Part shown: in pieces, positions 34,608 through 45,761 of the stretch | Numbering within the stretch: position 1 is the first letter of the stretch | How the letters are laid out: every line of letters begins with the position of its first letter | Assembly (NCBI GenBank): GCA_965249895.1 | Contig: CBDFNC010000005.1 | Coordinates: 1,550,001-1,614,000 of the forward strand | Direction: 5' to 3' | Length of the DNA: 64,000 nt | Source of the DNA: CBDFNC01 sp965249895 | GTDB taxonomy: Bacteria > Pseudomonadota > Gammaproteobacteria > Enterobacterales > CBDFNC01 | Notes under the pieces: generated by a model | Told to the model about the DNA's origin: nothing | Databases searched by the model: none | The model's input: the letters and a program-made list of their open reading frames with translations, nothing else | Position numbers and translations under genes: made by a program

Positions 34608-36476
34608 GTTAAATGCCAGCACATTTTTCACGTACTGCCGGGTTTCCTTAAACGGGATGGTTTCCACCCACACATCCATGGCAACCCCTTCACTATTCGC
34701 CCGCCAGCGCTTCACCCTATGGGGTCCGGCGTTGTAGGCTGCGCTGGCAAATATGCGGTTACCATCATATTGGTCCATCAGTTCTTTTAAGTAAGCACTC
34801 CCTAACTTAACATTTACCTCTGGCTCATATAACTGGTGAGTGCCCTGATATTTAAAGCCTATTTTCTTAGCCGTATACTTCGCCGTCGCCGGCATCAGCT
34901 GCATCAAACCTCTGGCGCCAACATGTGATTTTGCCTTAGGGTACAGCGCACTTTCCTGGCGCGCCAACGCAAATAACAAGCTCACATCAATCTGCCGTTC
35001 TTTGGCATAACGCTCAAATGTTTTCGGTTCGACCCTGGGGAAGCGCAAGGTTAAATGGTCCCAACTTTTCGATTCTATACTGCCCAAGATGGATAAATGA
35101 TCCCAACCTTGCTTAAGCGCATATAACGCCAGCTGGTTTTGTGTTTCTTTTGATTTCCCTCGCAGCAGAAAAACCCACTCCAGACGAACCTGATAGTCTG
35201 CTTCTATATGAATAAGCTCTGAGATCCTGGCCAATTGATCCTGGTACAATCCTGGCACCTTCTGGTTTTCACTGATCTCTTTCTGGTTAAGCTGATAATC
35301 GACCCCGACTTTTTGAGCTGATAAAAAACCATAGAAACTGCGATCCTTCGCCAGTTCATCTAACTCACGGGCGGCCAACTTATCCTGACCCATTTCTTCG
35401 AAAATCCGGGCTTGCCAGTAGCGCCAACGATCCTTGCCTTTTAGCTCGTTAGGTAATCTATCGACCCAAAAACTGGTCTTTTCCCAGTCTTTCTCTTTTA
35501 GCGCATAACGGATCCTCTGCTCCATCAAGCCTTCATCAGCCAACGACAACAGGTTTTCGTCTACCCAATCCATCTGCTTGTCCGCTTTGCGGAACATCAG
35601 ATAACGGATCAACTGATATTTAATCGCCCTGTTTTCCTCGTCGCTAAAGGAAACGGAGTTAGCGTACTCTTGATAAGCTTTTAATGCGTCCCGGGGATTT
35701 TTCTTGGTCAGCCGTTTTAAGCCGACAGCAATAACCTGAGAGATATAGGGGCTAGTGCTGGTGTACTTGGGGTATTTCAGCAGTTCCTCCGGTTTCAGAT
35801 AGGTTGCCAATAGCAGAGTACCGTGATCCTTGTGCTTCTTATCCAGCTGACGAGATAAATAATCCAACAGCTGACGTTGCCCTCTATCAAAACTCAACAA
35901 CATACGCTGCCATATATGCTCCTGGGTCAGTTTACCTGCTTTCTTATAGCTGCTGAACAAATGGTCGCAGGCATTAGGTCTGGATTGACCCGTCATCCAA
36001 AGTTTCTCGGCGCCTTTTAACCCGGCGGCTCTATCTCCGGTATTGAGTTTGGCGACATAATAGTGACACTGCAGTTCAGTGTTGTTGGGTTCTTTGGGGT
36101 AAAAATTCAGAAAATCTTGCCAGCGTTGCCGATTGGCAAGAGAGAAAAGATAACGCCGCTCCAAATTATTGGCAAGGGGGGAATCCGCATGATCCTTGGT
36201 GAAATTCTCTACCTCTTTGATGCTCCTTTGCGCTAACTCCCGGTTAAGGAAGTTGTAATCCAGAAACAGGGCTAAGGGATAAGCATCCAGCTTTTGCCTT
36301 AACTTAGCGGCTTTACCCCATTTCTTTGCTTGCTGGTACGCAATCGCTTTTTTATATGTCGCCCTTTGCTGCTCGATACTGACCGCTTCTACGCTAGGTG
36401 AAGGGACGACAGAAAAGCCGACTAATGCTGCACTAAGTAACCATTTCTTCAAAACCAACTCCAATAATGAAGACAC
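34536..36476 (-). CDS. slt: Soluble lytic murein transglycosylase Slt
   Basis: This 646-residue periplasmic enzyme has a signal peptide (LLSAALVGFSVVPSPSVEA), a long alpha-helical superhelical U-domain (about 35-470) and a C-terminal lysozyme-like domain with the catalytic Glu in LFALARQESALYPKA and the GLMQLMPATAKYTAKKIG motif (about 500-540). It cuts peptidoglycan to 1,6-anhydro-muropeptides. It lies 20 bp after yejF and is probably the last gene of the yej operon. Its 3' end abuts an IS66 fragment but is intact. Confidence 0.93.
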   Translation of the reverse strand: MSSLLELVLKKWLLSAALVGFSVVPSPSVEAVSIEQQRATYKKAIAYQQAKKWGKAAKLRQKLDAYPLALFLDYNFLNRELAQRSIKEVENFTKDHADSPLANNLERRYLFSLANRQRWQDFLNFYPKEPNNTELQCHYYVAKLNTGDRAAGLKGAEKLWMTGQSRPNACDHLFSSYKKAGKLTQEHIWQRMLLSFDRGQRQLLDYLSRQLDKKHKDHGTLLLATYLKPEELLKYPKYTSTSPYISQVIAVGLKRLTKKNPRDALKAYQEYANSVSFSDEENRAIKYQLIRYLMFRKADKQMDWVDENLLSLADEGLMEQRIRYALKEKDWEKTSFWVDRLPNELKGKDRWRYWQARIFEEMGQDKLAARELDELAKDRSFYGFLSAQKVGVDYQLNQKEISENQKVPGLYQDQLARISELIHIEADYQVRLEWVFLLRGKSKETQNQLALYALKQGWDHLSILGSIESKSWDHLTLRFPRVEPKTFERYAKERQIDVSLLFALARQESALYPKAKSHVGARGLMQLMPATAKYTAKKIGFKYQGTHQLYEPEVNVKLGSAYLKELMDQYDGNRIFASAAYNAGPHRVKRWRANSEGVAMDVWVETIPFKETRQYVKNVLAFNVIYQHFLDKPMQMVTEKEHTAVY

Positions 36477-36496
36477 AGGACATGCCTGTAGGAAAA

Positions 36497-38071
36497 TTAA
36501 ATAAAGGCTGCGGCGATTAAATTGCGGGTATACTCGGTTTGCGGTTGGGTAAATATCTGGTTTACCTCTCCCTGCTCAACCAACTCTCCCGCTCGCATCA
36601 CCATTACTCGATGGCTCAACGCTTTCACCACAGCCAAATCATGGCTTATGAAAAGATAGCTGAGTTTATACCTGCTCTGCAACCGTCTTAACAACTCAAT
36701 AACCTGTTTTTGCACGGTTCTGTCTAATGCTGAGGTGGGTTCGTCCAGAACAATTATCTTAGGTTTTAAAATAATGGCCCTGGCAATAGCCACCCGCTGG
36801 CGCTGACCGCCTGAAAATTCATGGGGATATCTGCTGGCGCAATCCTTGGTTAAGCCAACTTCTTCAAGGACTTGGGAAACCCTGTCTGCCACTTCCTGCT
36901 CACTCAGGGATTCATGCACCTCCAATCCTTCGCTAATAATTTGCGCCACTGACATTCTGGGGCTCAGGCTGCCAAAGGGATCCTGGAAGACTATTTGCAT
37001 TTCCTTACGAAACGGCCGCATTTTTTTATTGTTGAGCTTATCCAACCGCTGCTCCTTGTATGTTATCTCTCCCTGGCACTTTATTAGCCGCAGTAAAGCC
37101 TGCGCCAGGGTGCTTTTTCCTGAGCCACTCTCTCCAACTATGCCCAGGGTCTCCCCTTCATCAAGGGTCAGGCTGATATGATTGACGGCTTTTATATGCT
37201 CTATGGTTCGTCCTAATAACCCCTGTTTTATGGGGAACCAGACCTTAATATTTAGCGCCTTCAGTATGGTTTTCCGCTGGGACAGGGCCAGCGCATTTCC
37301 CGTTGGCTCGGCAGATAACAGTTTTTTAGTATAACTGTGCTTTGGCTGAGCAAAGATATCGGCCACCTTACCCGACTCCACCTGTTCACCTTCACACATA
37401 ACAACCACCTTATCTGCATAATGTTCGACCACATTAAGGTCATGGGTGATCAATAAGATAGCCATCCCAAGCTTCTGTTGCAGTCGCTTCAGCAGTTCCA
37501 GGATCTGCTTTTGAATGGTCACGTCCAGTGCTGTGGTGGGCTCGTCGGCGATAAGTAACTCAGGGTCATTGGCCAGCGCCATGGCAATCATCACCCTTTG
37601 TCTCTGCCCGCCAGACAATTCATGGGGATAAGCCGACAGACGCTTTTCCGGCTCGGGGATGCCAACCAGGTGCAAGAGTTCGATAATTTTGGGCTGGGAT
37701 TGGTTAAAGCTATACCCTTTATGCAAATAAAGAATTTCGCCGATTTGTTTAGCCACTGTGTGTAGGGGGTTGAGCGAGGTCATGGGCTCCTGGAAAATCA
37801 TGCTGGCTTTATTACCTCTGATCTCCTGCATCATCTCGTCACCCTGTCCTATTACCTCCTTTTCATCCAGTCGAATGCTGCCACTGGGGTGACTGGCGAT
37901 AGGGTAAGGTAATAATTGCAGCACGGATAACGCCGTCACCGACTTGCCGCTGCCACTTTCCCCCACCAGCGCCAGGGTTTCCCCAGCAGATAAAGAGAAA
38001 CTGACCCCTTTTACCACAGGCGTGTTGTCAAAACTGACAGCAAGGTTATCCACTTTAAGCATGTTAGCCAC
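36497..38071 (-). CDS. yejF: Peptide ABC transporter, double ATPase YejF
   Basis: The 524-residue protein has two ABC ATPase domains. Walker A motifs: GESGSGKS (about 37 and 313). Signature LSGGQRQRV (about 157) and FSGGQRQRV (about 430). Walker B LLIADEP and IIVLDEP. Double-domain OppD/F-type ATPases such as YejF drive import of peptides, including microcin C in E. coli. All motifs are intact. Confidence 0.94.
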   Translation of the reverse strand: MANMLKVDNLAVSFDNTPVVKGVSFSLSAGETLALVGESGSGKSVTALSVLQLLPYPIASHPSGSIRLDEKEVIGQGDEMMQEIRGNKASMIFQEPMTSLNPLHTVAKQIGEILYLHKGYSFNQSQPKIIELLHLVGIPEPEKRLSAYPHELSGGQRQRVMIAMALANDPELLIADEPTTALDVTIQKQILELLKRLQQKLGMAILLITHDLNVVEHYADKVVVMCEGEQVESGKVADIFAQPKHSYTKKLLSAEPTGNALALSQRKTILKALNIKVWFPIKQGLLGRTIEHIKAVNHISLTLDEGETLGIVGESGSGKSTLAQALLRLIKCQGEITYKEQRLDKLNNKKMRPFRKEMQIVFQDPFGSLSPRMSVAQIISEGLEVHESLSEQEVADRVSQVLEEVGLTKDCASRYPHEFSGGQRQRVAIARAIILKPKIIVLDEPTSALDRTVQKQVIELLRRLQSRYKLSYLFISHDLAVVKALSHRVMVMRAGELVEQGEVNQIFTQPQTEYTRNLIAAAFI

Positions 38072-38103
38072 CGTTCTTTAACCAGCGAAGAGAACACCAC
38101 AGG

Positions 38104-39144
38104 TTATTTATTTCTGGGATCAAATGCATCCCTCGCACCTTCCCCTGCAAACACCAGCAACACCAAGATTATGGCCATGGAGAAAAAAGCAGTGATCCCC
38201 AACCAGGGAGCCTGTAAGTTGCTTTTCCCCTGAGCCACCATTTCACCCAGAGAAGGTGAGCCGGGAGGTAATCCGAAGCCCAGAAAGTCCAATGCCGTCA
38301 GGGTGGTTAACGCGCCGGTAAAAATATAAGGCATAAACGTCATGGTCGCGACCATGGCGTTCGGTAACATATGGTGAAAGATAATATCCCTGTCATACAC
38401 CCCAAGCGCTTTGGCCGCTTTCACATATTCCAGGTTCCGGCCCCGTAAAAATTCGGCGCGCACCACACTGACCAGTGAGGACCAGCTGAATAACAACATC
38501 AGTCCCATCAACCACCAAAAATTAGGGGTGACCAGGCTTGCCAGGATGATCAACATAAATAACATGGGTAAACCGTCCCATATTTCAATCACACGCTGAC
38601 CGATAAGATCCATCCAGCCACCGTAAAAGCCCTGCACCGCGCCGACAATAACGCCCACCACAGAACTAAACAGAGTTAATACCAAGGCAAATAAAACGGA
38701 TATTCGAAATCCATAGATCAGTCGGGCCAGCACATCCCGCCCTTGGTCGTCCGTGCCCAACCAGTTTACCCGACTCGGTTTGGATGGCGCAGGCTCCCTC
38801 AGTTCATAGTTCACTGAATCATAACTGAAACGGATCAGCGGCCAAATCATCCAACCCGCCTTATTTATCTTCTCGCTGATATAGGGGTCTTTATAATCCG
38901 TCCAAATCTCCAAATCGGCACCGAAAATGGTTTCCTGGTAGTCCACAAATACAGGCAAATACCAATCGCCCCGATAGGACACCAACACAGGTTTGTCATT
39001 GGCAATAAACTCCGCGAACAAACTAACGAAAAATAAACAGCCAAAAATCCACAGTGACCAATACCCTCTTTTATTGGCCTTAAATTTCAACCAGCGCCTT
39101 TGATTGAGGGGATTGTTTTTAATTCGCTTTAAGCTGGTCAGCAT
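38104..39144 (-). CDS. yejE: Peptide ABC transporter permease YejE
   Basis: This ~346-residue inner membrane permease has about six helices and the EAA loop near residue 250 (EYVKAAKALGVYDRDIIFHHMLPNA). An extended periplasmic N-terminal region typical of YejE follows the first helix (NDKPVLVSYRGDWYLPVF). The start ATG 39144 is preferred over 39165 because GGGGATAAG precedes it; it is just after the yejB stop. Confidence 0.93.
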   Translation of the reverse strand: MLTSLKRIKNNPLNQRRWLKFKANKRGYWSLWIFGCLFFVSLFAEFIANDKPVLVSYRGDWYLPVFVDYQETIFGADLEIWTDYKDPYISEKINKAGWMIWPLIRFSYDSVNYELREPAPSKPSRVNWLGTDDQGRDVLARLIYGFRISVLFALVLTLFSSVVGVIVGAVQGFYGGWMDLIGQRVIEIWDGLPMLFMLIILASLVTPNFWWLMGLMLLFSWSSLVSVVRAEFLRGRNLEYVKAAKALGVYDRDIIFHHMLPNAMVATMTFMPYIFTGALTTLTALDFLGFGLPPGSPSLGEMVAQGKSNLQAPWLGITAFFSMAIILVLLVFAGEGARDAFDPRNK

Positions 39145-39148
39145 AAGC

Positions 39149-40240
39149 TTATCCCCTTGCTTCAAAGTTAATTCTTGGATCGATCAGGGTGTAGGTCACA
39201 TCACTGATCAGTTTTAGCAGCAAGCCGATCAGGGTAAAAATATACAAGGTGCCAAAAATCACCGGATAATCCCGGTTTACCACGGCTTCAAATCCCAGCA
39301 GTCCTAACCCATCCAAGGAGAAAATGACTTCAATCAACATAGACCCGGTCAGAAATATACCGACAAGCGACGCCGGCATCCCCGCCAATACCAATAACAT
39401 GGCATTTCTAAACACATGACCATAGAGCACCCTGGACTCCTTGCAGCCCTTCGCCCTGGCGGTGACCACATATTGTTTATTGATTTCATCCAGGAAAGAG
39501 TTTTTGGTCAGCATGGTCAGGGCGGCAAAGCTGCTGATCACCGACGCCAATACCGGCAAAGTGATATGCCATAAATAGTCGGTGACCTTACCAAGCAGGG
39601 AAAGCTCCGCAAAATTGTCGGAGGTTAAACCACGCAAGGGGAACCAGTCGTAATAGGATCCACCAGCAAACACCACAATCAGCATAATGGCGAATAAAAA
39701 GGAAGGTATGGCAAATCCTATGATCACCAGGGTGCTGGTCCAGATGTCAAAGCGACTGCCATGGCTGGCTGCTTTTTTTATCCCTAATGGAATGGAAACT
39801 AAATACACAATGAGCGTAGCCCATAAGCCAAGGGAAATAGACACGGGCATTTTTTCTAACACCAGATCGATAACACTGATATCACGGTAAAAGCTGTCAC
39901 CAAAATCGAAGCTGGCATAGTCCCACAGCAGCGAGAAATAACGCTGCCAGATCGGTTTATCAAATCCATACTGTTGTTCCAGTTGGGCAATCAGCTCAGG
40001 ATCGACGCCCTGGGCGCCACGGTAAATGGAGGACTCGCCACTACCGGGTGACGTCAATATCTCCTTCGCCGTACCGCTGCCCATACGACTCGTCGCATCA
40101 CCGCCTATGCCCTGCATTTTAGCAATGGCTTGCTCCACCGGACCACCTGGTGCGGCTTGCACAACAAAAAAATTGATGGTAATGACGCCAATCAAGGTAG
40201 GGATGATAAGCAGCAGGCGCCTTAGAATATAACTTGTCAT
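39149..40240 (-). CDS. yejB: Peptide ABC transporter permease YejB
   Basis: This 363-residue permease starts MTSYILRRLLLIIPTLIGVI, with six helices and the EAA loop (VVTARAKGCKESRVLYGHVFRN, about 258-279). An extended soluble region (residues 40-100, GGDATSRMGSGTAKE) is typical of YejB. It lies between yejA and yejE. Confidence 0.94.
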   Translation of the reverse strand: MTSYILRRLLLIIPTLIGVITINFFVVQAAPGGPVEQAIAKMQGIGGDATSRMGSGTAKEILTSPGSGESSIYRGAQGVDPELIAQLEQQYGFDKPIWQRYFSLLWDYASFDFGDSFYRDISVIDLVLEKMPVSISLGLWATLIVYLVSIPLGIKKAASHGSRFDIWTSTLVIIGFAIPSFLFAIMLIVVFAGGSYYDWFPLRGLTSDNFAELSLLGKVTDYLWHITLPVLASVISSFAALTMLTKNSFLDEINKQYVVTARAKGCKESRVLYGHVFRNAMLLVLAGMPASLVGIFLTGSMLIEVIFSLDGLGLLGFEAVVNRDYPVIFGTLYIFTLIGLLLKLISDVTYTLIDPRINFEARG

Positions 40241-40276
40241 GTTCCCGCCTATTTAGTCCATTAAAAGCAGCAAGGG

Positions 40277-42063
40277 TTATTCGCTGGATTTAGCCCACCA
40301 GGTATCGAGGCCTAAACCATATATGGGCCTTACCTTGGGCTGGCCAAAGATATCCCAGTATGCCAGCCGGTTTGCCGCCAGATACCACTGTGGCACCACC
40401 AGGTATTTCCACAATAATACGCGATCCAATGCCCGAGTGCGGGCCACCAGGGACTGCCGGCTTTCCGCAGTAATGATCAGCTGAATAAGTTCATCCACCA
40501 CAGGGTCGCAAACCCCGGCCCAGTTACGCGAGCCTGTGCGTTGCGCCGTTTCACAACTCCAAAATTCATGCTGCTCATTGCCGGGAGAGTTGGACTGCCC
40601 CTGGCGAAGGGAGACCAGGTCAAAGTCAAAGCTATTCAGGCGGTTGATAAACTGGGAGGTATCTACCAGGCGTATTTCACTGTTAATACCAATACGCCTC
40701 AGGTTTCTGCGAAAAGGCTGAATAATACGCTCAAAATCTTTGTCATAGGTGAGGAACTCGATGTAAAAAGGAAAGCCCAACTTGTTGACCATTTGCCCAT
40801 TCTTTAGCTGATAGCCCGCAGCTTGCATTAACTTAACGGCGACACGCATTTGTTCACGGATATAACCGTCTCCCGGCGTTTTTGGTGGTCTATACACCCG
40901 GTTAAATACCGACGGCGGTAATTTATCTTCGAAACGTCTTAACACCTCGAGCTCATACCCCCGAGGTAAACCGCTGGAGGCCAGTTCTGAGTTATTAAAA
41001 TAGCTGTGTGAGCGAGTGTAGGCACTGTAAAACAGCTTCTTGTTGACCCACTCAAAGTCGAAAAGCTGGCTGATGGCAGCCCGAACCTTAGGGTTGCTGA
41101 ATTTTCCTTTGCGAGTATTAAACCAGAACCCCTGCATCCCTTGTGGATTGGCATCTGGAATTTTTGCCTTGATGATTTTGCCGGAGTCAAACACCTCGCC
41201 TGTGTATCCTGTGGCCCAGCGTTTGGAGGATGACTCTAAGTTATAGTCGTACTCTCCCGCCTTAAATGCCTGAAAAGCGACGGTAGTATCGCGATAATAG
41301 TCATAGATCAGCGAATCGAAATTATGCCGCCCCCGATTAACTGCGATATCCCATCCCCAGTAATTTTTCCGTCTTTCGTAAGTGATCCTCCGACCGGCAT
41401 CAAACGACTTGATCTTGTAGGGGCCAGAGCCTAGCGGGACTTCAAGAGAAGAGCGGGAAAAATCATGGGCTTGCCAATAATGCTTGGGAAGAATAGTGAG
41501 TTGCCCCACCACTAAAGGCAACTCTCTGTTATCTCCTGGCTTAAAGATGAACTCTACCACCCGCTTAGAAATGACCTGAACCTTTTCCACCCCGGCATAA
41601 TAAGACTTATAATGGGGTGAACCTTTCTCCACCAGTAAGTCAAAACTAAACACCACGTCTTCAGCTGTCACCGGCTTCCCATCTGAAAACTTGGCCTGCG
41701 GGTGAAGGTGAAAACGAACCCAGCTCCTGTCTGATGGTACTTCGATATGTTTCGCCAATAAGCCATATTGAGTGAATGGCTCATCTGCGGAGCCAATCAT
41801 CAGGGTGTCGTATAACAGGCTTAACCCAGCTCCTGCATTACCTTTTACGATAAAGGGGTTAAACGAATCAAAGGTGCCTCTGGCTGAGCGTTTTTGTCTG
41901 CCGCCTTTGGGCGCCGAAGGCAGTTAACGTAATCAAAGTGACTAAAACCAACCGAATATTTTGGTACACCATGCATGGCCAATCCGTGAGCCAGTTCAGC
42001 TGAATAAGAGAGGGGGCAGTAATAAACTATCGCCCAAAGACATAACCAGGCAGCTCTATCCAT
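40277..42063 (-). pseudogene. yejA: Periplasmic peptide-binding protein YejA, frameshifted
   Basis: The N-terminal frame (42063 to about 41923) has a signal peptide (WAIVYYCPLSYSA) and the start of the mature protein (LAHGLAMHGVPKY...HFDYVN). Two extra bases or a one-base loss near 41919-41923 put the continuation (SAPKGGRQKRSARGTFDSFN) in another frame, which runs to 40277 and holds the solute-binding domain (KPVTAEDVVFSFDLL, YYRDTTVAFQAFKAGEYD). The known family sequence is YVNP(D/S)APKGG. Either the gene is inactive or the base count here is a sequencing error; yejBEF and slt downstream are intact. Confidence 0.85.
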
Positions 42064-42228
42064 AACCTCCCCTATTAGCTAGCAATCGAGTGCCGGCTGG
42101 AGTCCCTGACAATCACTCATTCCTCGAGTAATGCTTTTTAGTATAAACCAAGGTTTAAAATGGGTACGGTATTAGGCTGGGATAATGCTGAGGTTTGATA
42201 ATAAAAGAAAAAGAGGAGCCAGGCCCCC

Positions 42229-45200
42229 CTATAAGATTTTATGCTTTTTCATATACCGCACTAATGCATCGGCGCTGATAGGTTTACTCGCCAGAAAACC
42301 CTGGTAAAAACTGCATCCCTGCTTACGTAGAAATTCAAGTTGTTGCCGGGTTTCCACCCCTTCAGCCGTCACATTAAAGCCCATATGGCGAGCCATGGCT
42401 AATACCGCCTCTACTATGGCCATATCACTAACGGCTCTGGGGATATCCTGAATAAAAGAGCGATCAATTTTTAATTCGTCTGCCGGTAAACGTTTTAAAT
42501 AGGAAAGGGAAGAATACCCGGCGCCAAAGTCATCGACAGCAAAAGTGATCCCCATATCCCTGAGTTGTTCCATTTTCCGGATAGTATCTTCGGCATGCCC
42601 TAACACCACAGACTCTGTGATCTCCAGGTTAAGCACGCTAGGCTCCATACCACTGTATGTAAGCGCATCTTCAACATGCTCAACAAACATGGCGTGATGA
42701 AACTGTTTCGGACTCACATTCACCGACAGCTGAGGTAAATTGAGCCCCATATCGGCCCACTCCATATACTGACGGCAAGCCTCCTGCAACACCCAGGAGC
42801 CGATATCAATAATCAGGTCTGTTTCCTCGGCAATTGGGATAAATTCGGCAGGGCTGACCATAGTCCGCCCTTCTGGCTGCCACCTCACCAGAGCTTCCAC
42901 CCCTACCAGCTCACCACTGCTGACCATATGTTGCGGCTGGTAATACAGTATCAGTTCATTGTTATCCACGGCGCTACGCAAATCATTGTGGACTTTTAAG
43001 CGCTTATCCGCTTGTTTTTGCATGCCGATGTCGAAAAACATCAGGGTCTTGCGACCGGCGGATTTTGCCTGATACATGGCGGTATCCGCCTGTTTGAGCA
43101 GGTCCGATGGATTTTGCCCTTTACCCGGAAACAGACTAATTCCCACACTGGCGCCTATGTGCAACGCCTGGCCTTCAAATAAATAAGGTGCGGACACTTC
43201 TTTAATTAAGCGCGATCCCACCAATTCTGCTTGCTGTTCGGCGTGAGGAGGGTTCTCAGATAAAGATGGCAGGAGTAGTACAAACTCATCCCCCCCCAGA
43301 CGGGCCAACAGATCGCCGTTACGGGTTAGTTTCTTTAACCTGTGAGAAACCTGCTCCAGGATCCAGTCTCCTGCTGCGTGGCCCAGGGAGTCGTTGATAG
43401 TTTTAAAGTGGTCCAGATCGATAAATAACAAAGCGCCAATGCAGCCATCTTGCTCTGCTGTCTCAAATGCCACATCAAGAGACTCGGAAAGCAGTCGCCT
43501 GTTAGGTAAGCCAGTTAGTTCATCGTAATAAGCCAGATTTTCTATTTGTTGTTCAGCAGCTTTACGCTCCGAAATATCTTCAAAACAAATCACGTAATGA
43601 GAAACATTATTCGCATCGTCTTTTACCGCGGTTATCGTTTCCCACTGAGGATAGAGGTCACCATTTTTTCGAGTACTCCAGCACTCCCCGCTCCATTTAC
43701 CTTCATTATCCAGTTTTTCGGAAAGTGATGCCTCACCCTCTGTACGCCTGTCACCGTTTAACATGGCTACATCATGTCCGGCGACTTCTTCACTGGGATA
43801 ACCGGTGATCTGAGTAAAAGCCCGGTTGACCCTGAGAATAGTACCTTCGGGATCGGTAATAATAATGCCTTCGTTGGTTTCAAAGGCCACAGCCGAAAGT
43901 TTTAACTCGGCTTCGGCCCTTTTCCTCTCCAATTCTGCCGAGGCGCGAATGGAAAAAATCTTCAGTAATGAGCTGGCGGTGGCTTCTTCGCGAAACACCC
44001 GATCAAAATAAAGTGCGATGATGCCAAGCAGCTCGCCTTTTGCATTTTGTAGCGGCCAGCCGACAAAACCAACCAGCTCCATATCACTGAGAAACTCGTC
44101 TTCCGGGAACAAATGAGCAACATCATGGGTAAAGATACTGGGTACATTGGATTTTACTGATTCAAATACGGTGCCTTTTAGCGCCATACTGGGGCAAGCA
44201 ACCGACTGCCCCTGGCTCAAACCTGAAACGGGTTTAATACCGATTTCATCCATTTCACACACCAATACCGTATGGGCCGAAAGCGCCTTACCCAGCTCAG
44301 CTGTCAATCGCTTAAAAAAACCATCCCCGGTTTCTGCGGACAATGCCTGAGAAATGTTATCGATCAAGGTTTCCCTGTGCTGACGCTCCTGCTCCTTGCG
44401 GCTGTATTCAGACATTTCCAATACCCGGCCGGCCAAATCCGCGATAGCCCTTAAAAAACTCTGCTCATCGATGCTCCATTGCAACTCGTCGCCACTGTGC
44501 TCACACAGTATCAGACCTTTAAGCTCTTTGCCTGCAGTGACCCGTGCCTGCATGGCGGAAACCTGCTCCTGATGAAAACTCAGTTCCTGAGTATGGGGGG
44601 TAAACTTAGCGTTTTGGGCAACAAGCACCTGGTCCATCGCCAGTGATTTAAAGAATGCAGGCGCGCTTTCTCTGCAAATAGTTTGACCTAATTTACCACT
44701 GCCATTGCCCACATAATCCACACAAGCCAGGCTGTCACCGTCATCATTGAGCAACCAGATGCTAACGTGTGTCAGTTTTAGGGTTTCCATCAGTCTGGTT
44801 GAAAGTTGCTGAAAGAATTCATCAGACATTCCTGCAACCAGAGCCGGCTCTGTTGCCAGTTTAAGCAGTATATTGTTCTGTTGTTGGCGATCATCATTAG
44901 AACTGCGATACAAGGTTTGCTCATAAGTAACGCCTAAGATCTTAGGCTGACTCAATTCGTCAAACACCGGCTTGCTTAACATGCTCACCACCCAAAACTC
45001 CTCGCCTAATTCGGTGAGCATTCTGTACTCAATGGGTGTGGACTCTTCTCCTCGCCATGCGTCATCAAGAAAAGCGCGAAACCTCTGCCTGTCTTCACGA
45101 TATATATAGCTTTGTACTTCGCTCATCGATAGACCGGACTGGTCGGCTAGCGTCTTTAGCTTGGCGGAGTTGCATCCCTGAAACTGCACCTTGTCAGACC

Positions 45201-45366
45201 CAAGTTCCCAATACCAGAATATACACTGGCCTTCGTACGGGTTTGCACCATGCTTTGGCGACACAAGTTTAGGGGCTGGATTGACAGCATATGAAGACGA
45301 ACTGAGTGGCTGAGCGTCTTCTTCTGACTTATCAGCAACTAGCTTGGAAAGAAACTGTCTTAACAT
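42229..45366 (-). CDS. Multidomain GGDEF/EAL c-di-GMP protein (PAS-GAF-GAF-PAS-GGDEF-EAL)
   Basis: The 1045-residue cytoplasmic protein has no membrane segment. In order: an N-terminal PAS (about 50-165), a GAF (about 170-320), a second GAF (about 330-490), a PAS (about 495-605: GIIITDPEGTILRVNRAFTQITGY), GGDEF (about 610-785) and EAL (about 795-1040). The GGDEF site ARLGGDEFVLLL is intact, as are EALVRW, ESVVLGH, DDFGAGYSSL and AEGVE. It may make and degrade c-di-GMP depending on input. Divergent from raiA. Confidence 0.9.
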   Translation of the reverse strand: MLRQFLSKLVADKSEEDAQPLSSSSYAVNPAPKLVSPKHGANPYEGQCIFWYWELGSDKVQFQGCNSAKLKTLADQSGLSMSEVQSYIYREDRQRFRAFLDDAWRGEESTPIEYRMLTELGEEFWVVSMLSKPVFDELSQPKILGVTYEQTLYRSSNDDRQQQNNILLKLATEPALVAGMSDEFFQQLSTRLMETLKLTHVSIWLLNDDGDSLACVDYVGNGSGKLGQTICRESAPAFFKSLAMDQVLVAQNAKFTPHTQELSFHQEQVSAMQARVTAGKELKGLILCEHSGDELQWSIDEQSFLRAIADLAGRVLEMSEYSRKEQERQHRETLIDNISQALSAETGDGFFKRLTAELGKALSAHTVLVCEMDEIGIKPVSGLSQGQSVACPSMALKGTVFESVKSNVPSIFTHDVAHLFPEDEFLSDMELVGFVGWPLQNAKGELLGIIALYFDRVFREEATASSLLKIFSIRASAELERKRAEAELKLSAVAFETNEGIIITDPEGTILRVNRAFTQITGYPSEEVAGHDVAMLNGDRRTEGEASLSEKLDNEGKWSGECWSTRKNGDLYPQWETITAVKDDANNVSHYVICFEDISERKAAEQQIENLAYYDELTGLPNRRLLSESLDVAFETAEQDGCIGALLFIDLDHFKTINDSLGHAAGDWILEQVSHRLKKLTRNGDLLARLGGDEFVLLLPSLSENPPHAEQQAELVGSRLIKEVSAPYLFEGQALHIGASVGISLFPGKGQNPSDLLKQADTAMYQAKSAGRKTLMFFDIGMQKQADKRLKVHNDLRSAVDNNELILYYQPQHMVSSGELVGVEALVRWQPEGRTMVSPAEFIPIAEETDLIIDIGSWVLQEACRQYMEWADMGLNLPQLSVNVSPKQFHHAMFVEHVEDALTYSGMEPSVLNLEITESVVLGHAEDTIRKMEQLRDMGITFAVDDFGAGYSSLSYLKRLPADELKIDRSFIQDIPRAVSDMAIVEAVLAMARHMGFNVTAEGVETRQQLEFLRKQGCSFYQGFLASKPISADALVRYMKKHKIL

Positions 45367-45761
45367 TATGAGAAGTTACTGCGCCTAATTAAGATATTTT
45401 TGATAGTCAAATACCTTAACGCATTATAGGTAAGTTAACAAAATAACCTAATGGAAAGGGGATTTAGGCCACAGGGTTGATCGAAAATCAACCTCGTGCT
45501 TGACGTTGGCCAGGGGCATAAAAGAAAAACCAACGGAAAATATCGTATGAAACGCTGCTCGGCACGATTTCATACTGCCTCAAGGTTTTTTGCGATACAA
45601 GCAAAAACCTCCTAAGAATCCTGAAATTTTCATTCAGATCAAAAAAATCACCAACAAATATCAAACACCAAAGCAATGTGATATAGATCACGTTATTCAA
45701 TCCAAAAAATCGTATTCTGGAGATGAAACGAAATGACCAGTAACAGAAGGGGCCTTCTATA
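45367..45761. other. Intergenic region between the GGDEF/EAL gene and raiA
   Basis: 395 bases between divergent genes, with promoters for both. A hairpin GGTTGATCGAAAATCAACC lies at 45475-45493. No gene seen. Confidence 0.5.
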
